Assembly (NCBI RefSeq): GCF_007741495.1
Contig: NZ_CP036262.1
Location: 2,666,001 to 2,730,000 of the forward strand
Direction: 5' to 3'
DNA: 64,000 nt
Source: Roseimaritima multifibrata
Lineage (GTDB): Bacteria > Planctomycetota > Planctomycetia > Pirellulales > Pirellulaceae
In this document: positions 38,001 through 45,069 of the stretch, in pieces
Numbering within the stretch: position 1 is the stretch's first letter
Layout: each line of letters begins with the position of its first letter
Notes under the pieces: model-generated
Database searches by the model: none
The model's input: only the letters and a program-made list of their open reading frames with translations
What the model was told of the DNA's origin: nothing
Position numbers and translations under genes: made by a program

Positions 38001-38814
38001 GGACGCGAACCAATTCGGTCACGGAACCGGCGGGCATACCCGACTGGTCAAGCGATCCGATCAGTTTTTGCCAGCCGGCGATGGCTGGTTGTGGCGCGAA
38101 AACGGTGACGGAATTGGCTCGGCGATCCACCTCGATCGTCGTTCCTTCCAACGGTTGGTCAACCAGTTGGAAGGTGGCAATTTCGCCGTTTCGCTGAGTC
38201 GTCACTGGAATGGCTCGACCGGCCGCCATCGTCAGGTGGTCTTCGAATCGCTGCCAACCGACCTGATTCAGGGAGAGTTGTAATCTACCTGGACCAAAAC
38301 TGGTTTGGGTGGCTTGACCCCTCGGTTGGCCTTGTCCTACAGCATGTTGCACCCCGCCCGCATCGGGAGGCAACAAACGCGCGACGTCGGCGGCAATCTT
38401 GGGTTGCATTGCTTCGGGAGCCATCACCAGTAACCGGCCTTCTCGGCGGTCAGGTGAAATTTTGACTCCGGGGGCGTTGCGATATCGCAGTCCGATCGCT
38501 GTCCCAACGGTGGGGACATGGATGGGAGGGACTGGGATGATCCTCAGGACCGGTTTTTCGTGACTGGCTGCCGAGGACGTGTCGTTTGGTAAACGACGCT
38601 CGGGTTCCGTTTGAAACGTCGCCGGGGCGGTCGGAGTCTGCCCGCTCAGCGCTGCGGCCGATCCCGGATTGGGGCCGTTGGCTGCAGGAGAGGGGGGGAG
38701 TCGGAACGGCTGTTGAGCGACAAGCGAAGTGCTGGTCAATCCAACGACGATTCCGGCGACAAGACGCCCGAGTAAATGCCGCCTGGAGCGGCCCGTTAGA
38801 GGTGGTTTTTTCAT
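35008..38814 (-). CDS. Secretin (GspD/PilQ-type outer-membrane channel) with many N-domains
   Basis: 1268 residues from ATG 38814 (MKKPPLTGRSRRHLL); the frame extends to a TTG at 38829, an unlikely start. Signal peptide to about SLVAQQ. Residues ~100-800 hold repeated secretin N1-type domains (VVHSLQHVNSQAIATLLEEL; LRIIKLKNALAEDLAEVIQ; LVKVFTLENGDSQQLTLALQ; MFEVIWLRNQYAPDVATALQ). The secretin pore domain follows at ~810-1095 (VKVLIAEVTLADGFEFGTEL; ILSRPQLMTLDNTPGVVQVG; VPYISNIPLIGALFRFDRE; ELLVVLTPMIV). The last ~150 residues are Pro/Gln/Ser-rich. It is nearly twice normal GspD length owing to extra N-domains. No type II/IV partners are nearby. Confidence 0.93.
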   Translation of the reverse strand: MKKPPLTGRSRRHLLGRLVAGIVVGLTSTSLVAQQPFRLPPSPAANGPNPGSAAALSGQTPTAPATFQTEPERRLPNDTSSAASHEKPVLRIIPVPPIHVPTVGTAIGLRYRNAPGVKISPDRREGRLLVMAPEAMQPKIAADVARLLPPDAGGVQHAVGQGQPRGQATQTSFGPGRLQLSLNQVGWQRFEDHLTMAAGRAIPVTTQRNGEIATFQLVDQPLEGTTIEVDRRANSVTVFAPQPAIAGWQKLIGSLDQSGMPAGSVTELVRVRNAEPAPVQQAIRLLGNLGASDEVGITRVANTPFAVAVQQEGAAPQGNDAPQGNGDAGTPDDGPAAPEEGVGLIGDVKVQFVPDLGVIVVKGSKRDVARVMDVIKQIEEKSAITKPDVVVHSLQHVNSQAIATLLEELYTEVLSARQGDVSITSLDKPNALLLIGRSEAVAAAIEVVNKLDQPVPAATQLRVFRLEHASAIDAEETVTNFFVDQPGDDEQRPGLGARARVVADYRTNSLIVQAAPRDLQEVAKLIQDLDVQNIPSKSELRIIKLKNALAEDLAEVIQGTIDGTEEGNTENGTVPSTSLSMVSVDADGNQLLNSGILAGIVVTADTNANALVVRGSSSALPLIEEMIRQLDQTPGTESLVKVFTLENGDSQQLTLALQELFGSGTSTGGVGALNVLGLAAATANIDSSLVSLRFSSDIRTNSIIASGSANDLEVVESILLRLDTSGFADRMFEVIWLRNQYAPDVATALQSFITSRQQQLQNIQQAQQGGLSPFDALERDVVVVAEPVSNSLVISVAPRLYTTIRRMIDQLDRRAPMVLVKVLIAEVTLADGFEFGTELGLQDSLQFDRGIASSNLPTAAPPSDTGFDFNNNNSANRNSLNAGALAERAVTSFATGTTSSAYNYGGFVLSAASDSISLLMRALQDAGRLQILSRPQLMTLDNTPGVVQVGSLVPRVTDVTSSANTGTTFGTEDLQVGLILRVTPRVGRDGLIVMNVDAIRSAVDEVAPGIPIGFSPTGEVITSPQIQQTQAQSVVTAYSGQTVIYGGLIQKTRSQTSRRVPYISNIPLIGALFRFDRETEKRSELLVVLTPMIVSSEEDLEYVKQTESARMSWCLPEVIEMNGDVGLSGGHGLWGPALAPVIYPDLQPTIDDIHIQSDVPTDVYYPEEAITPQPSVLMESAGPVREAPSTQNPRPDDVKPVQYMNQGTPPTAGSTSAAAAGFPAPIQGIPQSPPSAQRGYSTANGYSSAGGYPTSSGTVPQRIPQPAQ

Positions 38815-39233
38815 GTTTTCTGAAGCCAATTGCGGGGAAACGAGCTGTGTTAAAGGTGGTCAAGCCCAACTCGTTATCCAGATGATCGGCATAACCGGCA
38901 CAAGTGGTACAACAAAAACATTCGTCATTTGAGGACTTTTCCCGCCTATTCGACTTGACACGTTCCTGCTGAAGAGGGGCGGTCATAGCGGGTAAACCCC
39001 CGCTGGGGAGCGTTTTTCCACATGTTTTTTGAGATCGTCGGTTGGCGAATAGGGCAGGGCTAGCCATAATAAATCGCTTACCCCTCAGGCGACTTGTAAA
39101 CTGCCTTTCCCTCCCGCCTTGCCCCATCAGAATGTTGATCAACTTCGGTTGTGGGGTTTGCTTGGCAATTTGAAAGCGATTTCTATCAATAGCCCAGCCT
39201 GTGGTCTTGGTATTCTTTCATTGAACTAGATAC
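38815..39233. other. Divergent promoter region between the secretin and DoxX-like genes
   Basis: 419 bp without a credible gene. Promoters for both directions must lie here; no confident -35/-10 pair could be picked. Confidence 0.4.
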
Positions 39234-40208
39234 GTGCGGAGTTTCGGCTTGTTTAAGAAATTGCTCACATCGCCGTTGCGATTAGCGATCGGCTGGGGCG
39301 CCTACCCTCGGTTCTTAGGAACTGTCGGCGTCTTGATGCTGGTCTTGTTACGCGTCACGATCGGGTGGCATTTTTATTCCGAAGGGGTCGACAAAAAGAC
39401 CGGTTCGTGGAATGCCGAGCCCTTTATGGCGAATGCCAGTGGTCCCTTTGCGGAGCACTTTCACAACATGGTTCCCGATCGTGAAGGGTTCGCCCGTCTT
39501 GATATCGATTTGACCAAAAAACATTTGGCCGTCTATCGCGAACGTGCTGGAAAACACTTCGGTTTTGACGAAGATCAGCAACAACAGGCACAGGTTGCCT
39601 ATGTCGATGCGATCAAGCAAATCCAATACATTTTGGATACAAATGCCCAGGAAATTGAAGAATATAACCTCGGGCAAGCTCGGGTTCGTGAGCTCCGCGA
39701 AGACTCCACACGGGACGGTGTCAGTAGCCTTGGTGACCAGCGTGCTACAATTGAAGCAGAGTGGAAAAGGTTGGCTCGACCGGCCCTAATCGGGGTCGAT
39801 GGAGTCTGGACCGAGTACGAAAAAACGGTCAACGATATCGCTCAAGGCCGTCTGGCAAAACGCGGGTATTTTCGCCTTTATAAACCGGGCGATGATCAAG
39901 TGGATCCAACGCGATTGGCGTTGGTGAATCGCTGGATTCCATATTTCGACTTGACGGTCGGAATTTGTTTGATGTTAGGATTTTTAACGCCTGCGGTCAG
40001 TTTGGCAGCAGCATTGTTTTTGTTCTCTGTTTTTCTATCTCAGTACCCGCCTACATCCGGGCCGGGTTCTACTTACTACCAATTAGTCGAGTCGATGGCA
40101 TGTTTGGTACTGGCTGGCACTGGTGCCGGTCGCTTTGCTGGACTCGATTCTGTTTTACACGCCTTGGTCCGACGGTGTTGGCCGTCAAAGGAGCACCACA
40201 ATGGATAA
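39234..40208 (+). CDS. DoxX-like membrane protein with large central domain
   Basis: 324 residues, GTG start at 39234. Transmembrane segment ~30-45 (FLGTVGVLMLVLLRVTIGWH), a hydrophilic ~170-residue middle (~55-225, helical, Gln/Glu-rich), then three segments typical of DoxX/DoxD proteins (IPYFDLTVGICLMLGFLTPA; SLAAALFLFSVFLSQYPP; LVESMACLVLAGTGAGRFAG). DoxX proteins are four-helix membrane proteins linked to thiol or quinone redox chemistry. The helical insert between helices 1 and 2 is unusual. The last codons overlap the oxidoreductase start by 8 bp, pointing to a coupled pair. Confidence 0.82.
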   Translation: MRSFGLFKKLLTSPLRLAIGWGAYPRFLGTVGVLMLVLLRVTIGWHFYSEGVDKKTGSWNAEPFMANASGPFAEHFHNMVPDREGFARLDIDLTKKHLAVYRERAGKHFGFDEDQQQQAQVAYVDAIKQIQYILDTNAQEIEEYNLGQARVRELREDSTRDGVSSLGDQRATIEAEWKRLARPALIGVDGVWTEYEKTVNDIAQGRLAKRGYFRLYKPGDDQVDPTRLALVNRWIPYFDLTVGICLMLGFLTPAVSLAAALFLFSVFLSQYPPTSGPGSTYYQLVESMACLVLAGTGAGRFAGLDSVLHALVRRCWPSKEHHNG

Positions 40209-42057
40209 GTTATCCCCAGAACAACGTGAAGTCGGACAAGGTAACTATTACCGAGCCGTCGATTCCTATTTCGAAAATGGGCCAGACGTCGAACGCCGTG
40301 ACTTCCTGAAAGGGGTTGTTGGTGCCGGTTTAATGACCGCAGGTGGAATGGGAGCAGCCTATTTCGGCTATAAGAAAGTTGCTGATCCTGTTCGAGTCGC
40401 TGTGATTGGGACCGGAGACGAAGGGAACGTGCTGATCGGTGGTTGTAATCCCGATTACGTGACGGTCAAAGCGATCTGTGACATCCGCCCTTTCAGTCTC
40501 CATCGCGCTTTCGAAGGCGATTGGTCGACTCCATCGGCACGCGGCCGCCGTCCAGGTTTGATGGACGTCTACGGTTACAAAACGCGTACCGAAGCCGAAA
40601 AGCAGATCAAGGTCTACGACAGCACCAACGGTGGGATCCAAGCTTGTCTTGATGATCCGAATATCGAAGCGGTTATCATCGCTTTGCCACTCTGGTTGCA
40701 TGCCGGCGTTGCCGCTCAGGCAATGAACCGCGGCCTGCACGTGCTGACCGAAAAATTGATGGCACACAATGTCGCTCAGTGTAAAGCCATGGGACGTATG
40801 TCCTATGAACTGAAAGACAAACAGGGCAACCCGCTGCACTTAGCAACCGGTCACCAACGCCATTACAACATCAAATACGACAACGCTGTCAATTTGATTC
40901 GCTGGGGACTGCTTGGTCAGTTGCACCACATTCGTGCTCAATGGCACCGTGGCAACGCCCCCGGTGGCGACAGCTGGAAAATGCCTCTTCCCGGTGGTGA
41001 AACCACGGTCAACGGCGGTGTTTACGACAAGATCGTCGGAGACCTGAAGAACCGTCAAGGCAAACTAGCAGCTTTGATGGATCCGAAAAATCGCTCGCAA
41101 GATTTTGACCAGATCCATGAACTGCAACAGCAGATCGCGTATTTCGAAGCTTGGGATATGGACAAGTATGTCGACCCAGCCGATTACGGATACATGAATT
41201 ACAACTTGGGTGACTATGCGGTTACCCCAATGGAAGAACTGCACCGTTGGCGATTGTTTAATCGCACCGGTGGTGGGTTGATGGCAGAACTGGGAAGCCA
41301 TCAACTGGATGCGGTTAGCATCTTCCTCAGTTCCTTGCGTAACGATGATAAAAAGGTCCATCCGTTGGCCGTTCACGCGGTCGGCGGTCGGCATATCATG
41401 CCACAGGATCGTGATGCCGATGACCATGTCTACTGCATGTTCGAATTCCCCGGACCTGAGTATGCCGAATCGTTTGATGTCGGATACAAAGACCGAGTTC
41501 TGAACTATCCAAACGGACCGGTTCCTTCCTATGAAGAAGATCCGAACAAGAAAGTGGTTGTCACTTATTCGACGATCAACGGAAACGGATTTGGCGGTTG
41601 GGGCGAAGTCGTGATGGGTACGAAGGGAACATTGATTCTGGACAAAGAAGTCGATGTTCTGTTGTACCGCGACAGCAATCCGTCTGCCAAAGTCGGTGTC
41701 GTCAAGAAAGACGGCAGTGCCGTTCTAGACACCAGTGCCAGTGGCGATTTCGCGGCTCCTGTATCTCAGGTCGCAGAATCGGGACCGGTCAGCCGAGGCT
41801 ACCAAGAAGAAATCGAGCACTGGGCGTATTGCATCCGCAATCCAGATCCAGCCAATCGGCCTCGCTGTTACCCTGAAGTTGCCATGGGAGATGCTGTTAT
41901 CGCCCTGGGAACCAACGTGGCACTAGAAAACGCAGCCAAAGGCAAAGGCGGATACCTTCAGTTCAAAGAAGAGTGGTTCGAACTGGACAATGACGCCACA
42001 CCAGACGGAAGCGTCGTCGCCGAAGAAATGAAAGCGATCCAAAAACCGGTTGCCTAG
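40201..42057 (+). CDS. Gfo/Idh/MocA family oxidoreductase with twin-arginine motif
   Basis: 618 residues from ATG 40201 (MDKLSPEQREVGQGNYYRAV). A twin-arginine motif (ERRDFLKGVVGAG) lies ~40 residues in, followed by a hydrophobic stretch and VRVAVIGTGDEGNVLIGG, the Rossmann dinucleotide motif. Further: AVIIALPLWLHAGVAAQAMN, LHVLTEKLMAHNVAQCKAM (EK pair) and LGSHQLDAVSIFLSS. Enzymes of this family use NAD(P) to oxidise or reduce sugars; planctomycetes have many exported ones with unknown substrates. The frame to 40123 is an upstream overlap with the DoxX-like gene and was not used. A strong terminator follows. Confidence 0.92.
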   Translation: MDKLSPEQREVGQGNYYRAVDSYFENGPDVERRDFLKGVVGAGLMTAGGMGAAYFGYKKVADPVRVAVIGTGDEGNVLIGGCNPDYVTVKAICDIRPFSLHRAFEGDWSTPSARGRRPGLMDVYGYKTRTEAEKQIKVYDSTNGGIQACLDDPNIEAVIIALPLWLHAGVAAQAMNRGLHVLTEKLMAHNVAQCKAMGRMSYELKDKQGNPLHLATGHQRHYNIKYDNAVNLIRWGLLGQLHHIRAQWHRGNAPGGDSWKMPLPGGETTVNGGVYDKIVGDLKNRQGKLAALMDPKNRSQDFDQIHELQQQIAYFEAWDMDKYVDPADYGYMNYNLGDYAVTPMEELHRWRLFNRTGGGLMAELGSHQLDAVSIFLSSLRNDDKKVHPLAVHAVGGRHIMPQDRDADDHVYCMFEFPGPEYAESFDVGYKDRVLNYPNGPVPSYEEDPNKKVVVTYSTINGNGFGGWGEVVMGTKGTLILDKEVDVLLYRDSNPSAKVGVVKKDGSAVLDTSASGDFAAPVSQVAESGPVSRGYQEEIEHWAYCIRNPDPANRPRCYPEVAMGDAVIALGTNVALENAAKGKGGYLQFKEEWFELDNDATPDGSVVAEEMKAIQKPVA

Positions 42058-42096
42058 GGCAGACCGGCTTTGGTAAGCCAAACGAAGATAGCCATA

Positions 42097-42136
42097 AGCG
42101 GCTGCAGGTTTGAATCAAACCAGCAGCCGCTTTTTT
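42097..42136 (+). terminator. Rho-independent terminator after the oxidoreductase gene
   Basis: AGCGGCTGC-A-GGTTTG, loop AAT, CAAACC-A-GCAGCCGCT, then TTTTTT. A 15-bp stem with one A-A mismatch, 39 bp after the stop at 42057. Confidence 0.93.
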
Positions 42137-42160
42137 CGTAGAGCGACCAATGAATCAGCC

Positions 42161-42216
42161 ACTCCTTCACTCCTTCACTCCTTCACTCCTTCACTCCTTC
42201 ACTCCTCCACTCCTTG
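42161..42216. repeat. 8-bp microsatellite (ACTCCTTC), 5 perfect and 2 degenerate copies
   Basis: Five ACTCCTTC units followed by ACTCCTCC and ACTCCTTG, then TCTCCTCT. On the opposite strand the end reads GGAGACAAGGAGTGG, the same string that closes the array at 24037-24104. Confidence 0.9.
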
Positions 42217-42285
42217 TCTCCTCTGCAGGAAAGAACCGGCCCCCTCTCCCCCAGCCCCTCTCCCCCAGGCAAGCTGGGGGCGAGG

Positions 42286-42420
42286 GGAGCGACTATGGGG
42301 GAGCGTCGACTGTGGTGGAGCATCGACTTATGGGGGAGCATCGACTATGGGGGAGCGTCGACTGTCGTGGAGCGTCGACTGATGGTGGAGCGGCGACTGA
42401 TGATGGAGCGGCGAGTTTGG
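42286..42420. repeat. 18-bp minisatellite, array 1 (8 units)
   Basis: Units of 17-18 bp, each beginning GGAGC and mostly reading GGAGC(G/A)TCGACT plus a variable TGTGGT, TATGGG or GATGGT. The last two read GGAGCGGCGACTGATGAT and GGAGCGGCGAGTTTGG. No unique spacers, so not a CRISPR. Confidence 0.9.
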
Positions 42421-42561
42421 TTTGGGATCCGTCTGGCTAGGCTCGTCTCCCTCCAGTCTGGCTCCCCTCGCCCCAAACTTGTTTGGGGAGAGGGGCTGGG
42501 GGAGAGGGGCGTCCGCGCAATCCGCTGAGCAACCCAAATCATCGCGAGAAGCTCCGTTTAA

Positions 42562-42969
42562 TCATCCCATTCCCAGCGCTGCTCTCCGCTTTCTAACAGC
42601 CTGAGCAATGTTTTTTCTAACCGCACTTGGATCTCGCAAAACCTCAAAGCCTGGCACCCTTAAGATTAGATAGCCGAGTGTTTGCAAAAACCGATCCCTT
42701 TCGGCGTCGTGCTGAATTCCCTGGTCGGTGACATGGTCGCTGCCATCGACTTCGACCACCAATTTCAACGCAAAGCAGACAAAGTCGAGCGTGTAAGGAG
42801 GTTCTGGGACCTCGCGGCGAAATTTTTCGCCTTCCATGTTTCCTCGACGCAGCATTTGCCAGACATCGCTTGAGAACTGATTCGCAGTAGCTCTCTGATC
42901 GCGGGCGAACTGGATTCGCTCGGGGGATCGCGACGAATCGGTCGAAGAACGCCGGGTTCGGCGAGGCAT
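42562..42969 (-). CDS. DUF559 (Vsr/PD-(D/E)xK-like) protein, copy 1
   Basis: 135 residues, ATG at 42969. The DUF559 core is complete: WQMLRRGNMEGEKFRREVPE, YTLDFVCFALKLVVEVDGSD (candidate metal-binding Asp and Glu-x-Asp), then HDAERDRFLQTLGYLILRVP and FEVLRDPSAV. The family resembles very-short-patch-repair endonucleases and the restriction-endonuclease fold. The N-terminal ~30 residues are Arg/Ser-rich. It is nearly identical to copies at 43478 and 44365. No Shine-Dalgarno sequence is obvious, so expression is unproven. Role unknown; linkage to the hairpin arms suggests a link to spread or upkeep of the module. Confidence 0.85.
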   Translation of the reverse strand: MPRRTRRSSTDSSRSPERIQFARDQRATANQFSSDVWQMLRRGNMEGEKFRREVPEPPYTLDFVCFALKLVVEVDGSDHVTDQGIQHDAERDRFLQTLGYLILRVPGFEVLRDPSAVRKNIAQAVRKRRAALGMG

Positions 42970-43097
42970 GATTGAATCTCGATTTAGAGGATTTCGATCA
43001 CCAGGGCCTTTTTAATATACGGAATTTGTGGCCCTCTACAGGGAAGTACCGGCCCCCTCTCCCCAGCCCCTCTTCCCCAGGCAAGCTGGGGGCGAGG

Positions 43098-43336
43098 GGA
43101 GCGACTATGGGGGAGCGTCGACTGTGGGGGAGCGTCGACTGTGGTGGAGCATCGACTGATGGTGGAGCGTCGACTGATGGTGGAGCGACTATGGGGGAGC
43201 GTCGACTGTGGTGGAGCATCGACTGATGGTGGAGCATCGACTGATGGTGGAGCGTCGACTGATGGTGGAGCGTCGACTGATGGTGGAGCGTCGACTGATG
43301 GTGGAGCGTCGACTGATGATGGAGCGGCGAGTTTGG
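43098..43336. repeat. 18-bp minisatellite, array 2 (14 units)
   Basis: As array 1 but longer. Units 1-3 and 6-7 repeat the same start (GGAGCGACTATGG, GGAGCGTCGACTGTGG), which suggests an internal duplication of the array start. Four successive perfect GGAGCGTCGACTGATGGT-type units near the end. Confidence 0.9.
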
Positions 43337-43477
43337 TTTGGGATCCGTCTGGCTAGGCTCGTCTCCCGCCAGTCTGGCTCCCCTCGCCCCAAACTTGTTT
43401 GGGGAGAGGGGCTGGGGGAGAGGGGCGTCCGCGCAATCCGCTGAGCAACCCAAATCATCGCGAGAAGCTCCGTTTAA

Positions 43478-43885
43478 TCATCCCATTCCCAGCGCTGCTC
43501 TCCGCTTTCTAACAGCCTGAGCAATGTTTTTTCTAACCGCACTTGGATTTCGCAAAACCTCAAAGCCTGGCACCCTTAAGATTTGATAGCCGAGTGTTTG
43601 CAAAAATCGATCCCTTTCGGCGTCGTGTTGAATTCCCTGGTCGGTGACATGGTCGCTGCCATCGACTTCGACCACCAATTTCAACGCAAAGCAGACAAAG
43701 TCGAGCGTGTAAGGAGGTTCTGGGACCTCACGGCGAAATTTTTCGCCTTGCATGTTTCCTCGACGCAGCATTTGCCAGACATCGCTTGAGAACTGATTCG
43801 CAGTAGCTCTCTGATCGCGGGCGAACTGGATTCGCTCGGGGGATCGCGACGAATCGGTCGAAGAACGCCGGGTTCGGCGAGGCAT
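43478..43885 (-). CDS. DUF559 protein, copy 2
   Basis: 135 residues, intact. It differs from copy 1 at three positions only (GNMQ for GNME, GYQI for GYLI, LRNP for LRDP). None removes the candidate catalytic Asp or Glu. No stop or frameshift despite being repeat-embedded, so the copies are recent, selected, or homogenised by gene conversion. Confidence 0.85.
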   Translation of the reverse strand: MPRRTRRSSTDSSRSPERIQFARDQRATANQFSSDVWQMLRRGNMQGEKFRREVPEPPYTLDFVCFALKLVVEVDGSDHVTDQGIQHDAERDRFLQTLGYQILRVPGFEVLRNPSAVRKNIAQAVRKRRAALGMG

Positions 43886-44014
43886 GATTGAATCTCGATT
43901 TAGAGGATTTCGATCACCAGGGCCTTTTTAATATACGGAATTTGTGGCCCTCTACAGGGAAGTACCGGCCCCCTCTCCCCCAGCCCCTCTCCCCCAGGCA
44001 AGCTGGGGGCGAGG

Positions 44015-44223
44015 GGAGCGACTATGGGGGAGCGTCGACTGTGGTGGAGCATCGACTTATGGTGGAGCATCGACTTATGGGGGAGCATCGACTGTTGGGG
44101 GAGCATCGACTGTTGGGGGAGCATCGACTGTTGGGGGAGCATCGACTGTTGGGGGAGCATCGACTGTTGGGGGAGCATCGACTGATGGTGGAGCGGCGAC
44201 TGATGATGGAGCGGCGAGTTTGG
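44015..44223. repeat. 18-bp minisatellite, array 3 (12 units)
   Basis: It begins and ends like arrays 1 and 2, but its middle holds five units with TGTTGGGG (GGAGCATCGACTGTTGGGG, 18-19 bp), a variant absent from the other arrays. This shows local unit amplification after module duplication. Confidence 0.9.
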
Positions 44224-44364
44224 TTTGGGATCCGTCTGGCTAGGCTCGTCTCCCGCCAGTCTGGCTCCCCTCGCCCCAAACTTGTTTGGGGAGAGGGGCT
44301 GGGGGAGAGGGGCGTCCGCGCAATCCGCTGAGCAACCCAAATCATCGCGAGAAGCTCCGTTTAA

Positions 44365-44772
44365 TCATCCCATTCCCAGCGCTGCTCTCCGCTTTCTAAC
44401 AGCCTGAGCAATGTTTTTTCTAACCGCACTTCGATCTCGCAAAACCTCAAAGCCTGGCACCCTTAAGATTAGATAGCCGAGTGTTTGCAAAAACCGATCC
44501 CTTTCGGCGTCGTGCTGAATTCCCTGGTCGGTGACATGGTCGCTGCCATCGACTTCGACCACCAATTTCAACGCCAAGCAGACAAAGTCGAGCGTGTAAG
44601 GAGGTTCTGGGACCTCGCGGCGAAATTTTTCGCCTTCCATGTTTCCTCGACGCAGCATTTGCCAGACATCGCTTGAGAACTGATTCGCAGTAGCTCTCTG
44701 ATCGCGGGCGAACTGGATTCGCTCGGGGGATCGCGACGAATCGGTCGAAGAACGCCGGGTTCGGCGAGGCAT
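44365..44772 (-). CDS. DUF559 protein, copy 3
   Basis: 135 residues, intact. It differs from copy 1 at two positions (VCLALK for VCFALK, RDRSA for RDPSA). Same fold and flanks as the other copies; its upstream spacer matches that of copy 1 more closely than that of copy 2. Confidence 0.85.
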   Translation of the reverse strand: MPRRTRRSSTDSSRSPERIQFARDQRATANQFSSDVWQMLRRGNMEGEKFRREVPEPPYTLDFVCLALKLVVEVDGSDHVTDQGIQHDAERDRFLQTLGYLILRVPGFEVLRDRSAVRKNIAQAVRKRRAALGMG

Positions 44773-44851
44773 GATTGAATCTCGATTTAGAGGATTTCGA
44801 TCACCAGGGCCTTTTTAATATACGGAATTTGTGGCCCTCTACAGGGAAGTA

Positions 44852-44940
44852 CCGGCCCCCTCTCCCCAGCCCCTCTTCCCCAGGCAAGCTGGGGGCGAGG
44901 GGAGCGACTTTGGAGGAGGGAGCATCGAGTTTTGTTTTGG
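44852..44940. repeat. Collapsed fourth module start
   Basis: Left arm CCGGCCCCCTCTCCCCAGCC is present, but the minisatellite is reduced to two degenerate units (44901-44940) ending GGAGCATCGAGTTTTG. The right arm and DUF559 gene are missing; sequence then passes into the suf terminator. It marks the right end of the tandem block. Confidence 0.7.
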
Positions 44941-44988
44941 GATCCGTTCGGCTAGGCTCGTTCCCGCCCATGCTGGTATCCAAACACG

Positions 44989-45016
44989 AAAAAAGCCGTC
45001 CTTGGTAAGGACGGCT
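44989..45016 (-). terminator. Rho-independent terminator downstream of sufS
   Basis: Minus-strand reading: AGCCGTCCTT-ACC-AAGGACGGCT followed by TTTTT. A perfect 10-bp stem, 53 bp after the sufS stop. It ends the suf, and perhaps the whole moxR-suf, transcript. Confidence 0.9.
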
Positions 45017-45069
45017 ATTCGGTGGTTTTTTAATTCGCTTCTTTTGTCGCAGTCCTCTTCCATCGACTC

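Larger units (their letters stand above)
42236..44980. repeat. Triplicated module: hairpin arms + 18-bp minisatellite + DUF559 gene, plus a remnant
   Basis: Modules start at 42236, 43049 and 43965 with the shared string CCGGCCCCCTCTCCCC (813, 916 and 887 bp long); a collapsed fourth start lies at 44852. Each has: left arm (CCCTCTCCCC...CAGGCAAGCTGGGGGCGAGG), an 18-bp minisatellite, right arm GGCTCCCCTCGCCCCAAACT to the G-rich tract, then a minus-strand DUF559 gene and a ~80-bp spacer. The length differences are explained by the minisatellite copy number alone. Left and right arms are inverted repeats of each other. Confidence 0.9.

Noticed and set aside
36919-38283. 454-codon open frame on the plus strand across the secretin gene
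   Set aside because: Shadow of the secretin; no domain, and the opposite frame has strong secretin motifs.
38450-39142. 230-codon minus-strand frame upstream of the secretin
   Set aside because: Overlaps the secretin N-terminus in another frame; low-complexity, basic and non-conserved looking.
43098-43336. CRISPR array
   Set aside because: Units are contiguous and nearly identical, with no unique spacers and no cas genes.
43888-44331. 147-codon frame encoding (GEHRLL)n hexapeptide repeats
   Set aside because: It exists only because the 18-bp unit is a multiple of three; similar frames appear in all frames and both strands of the arrays.
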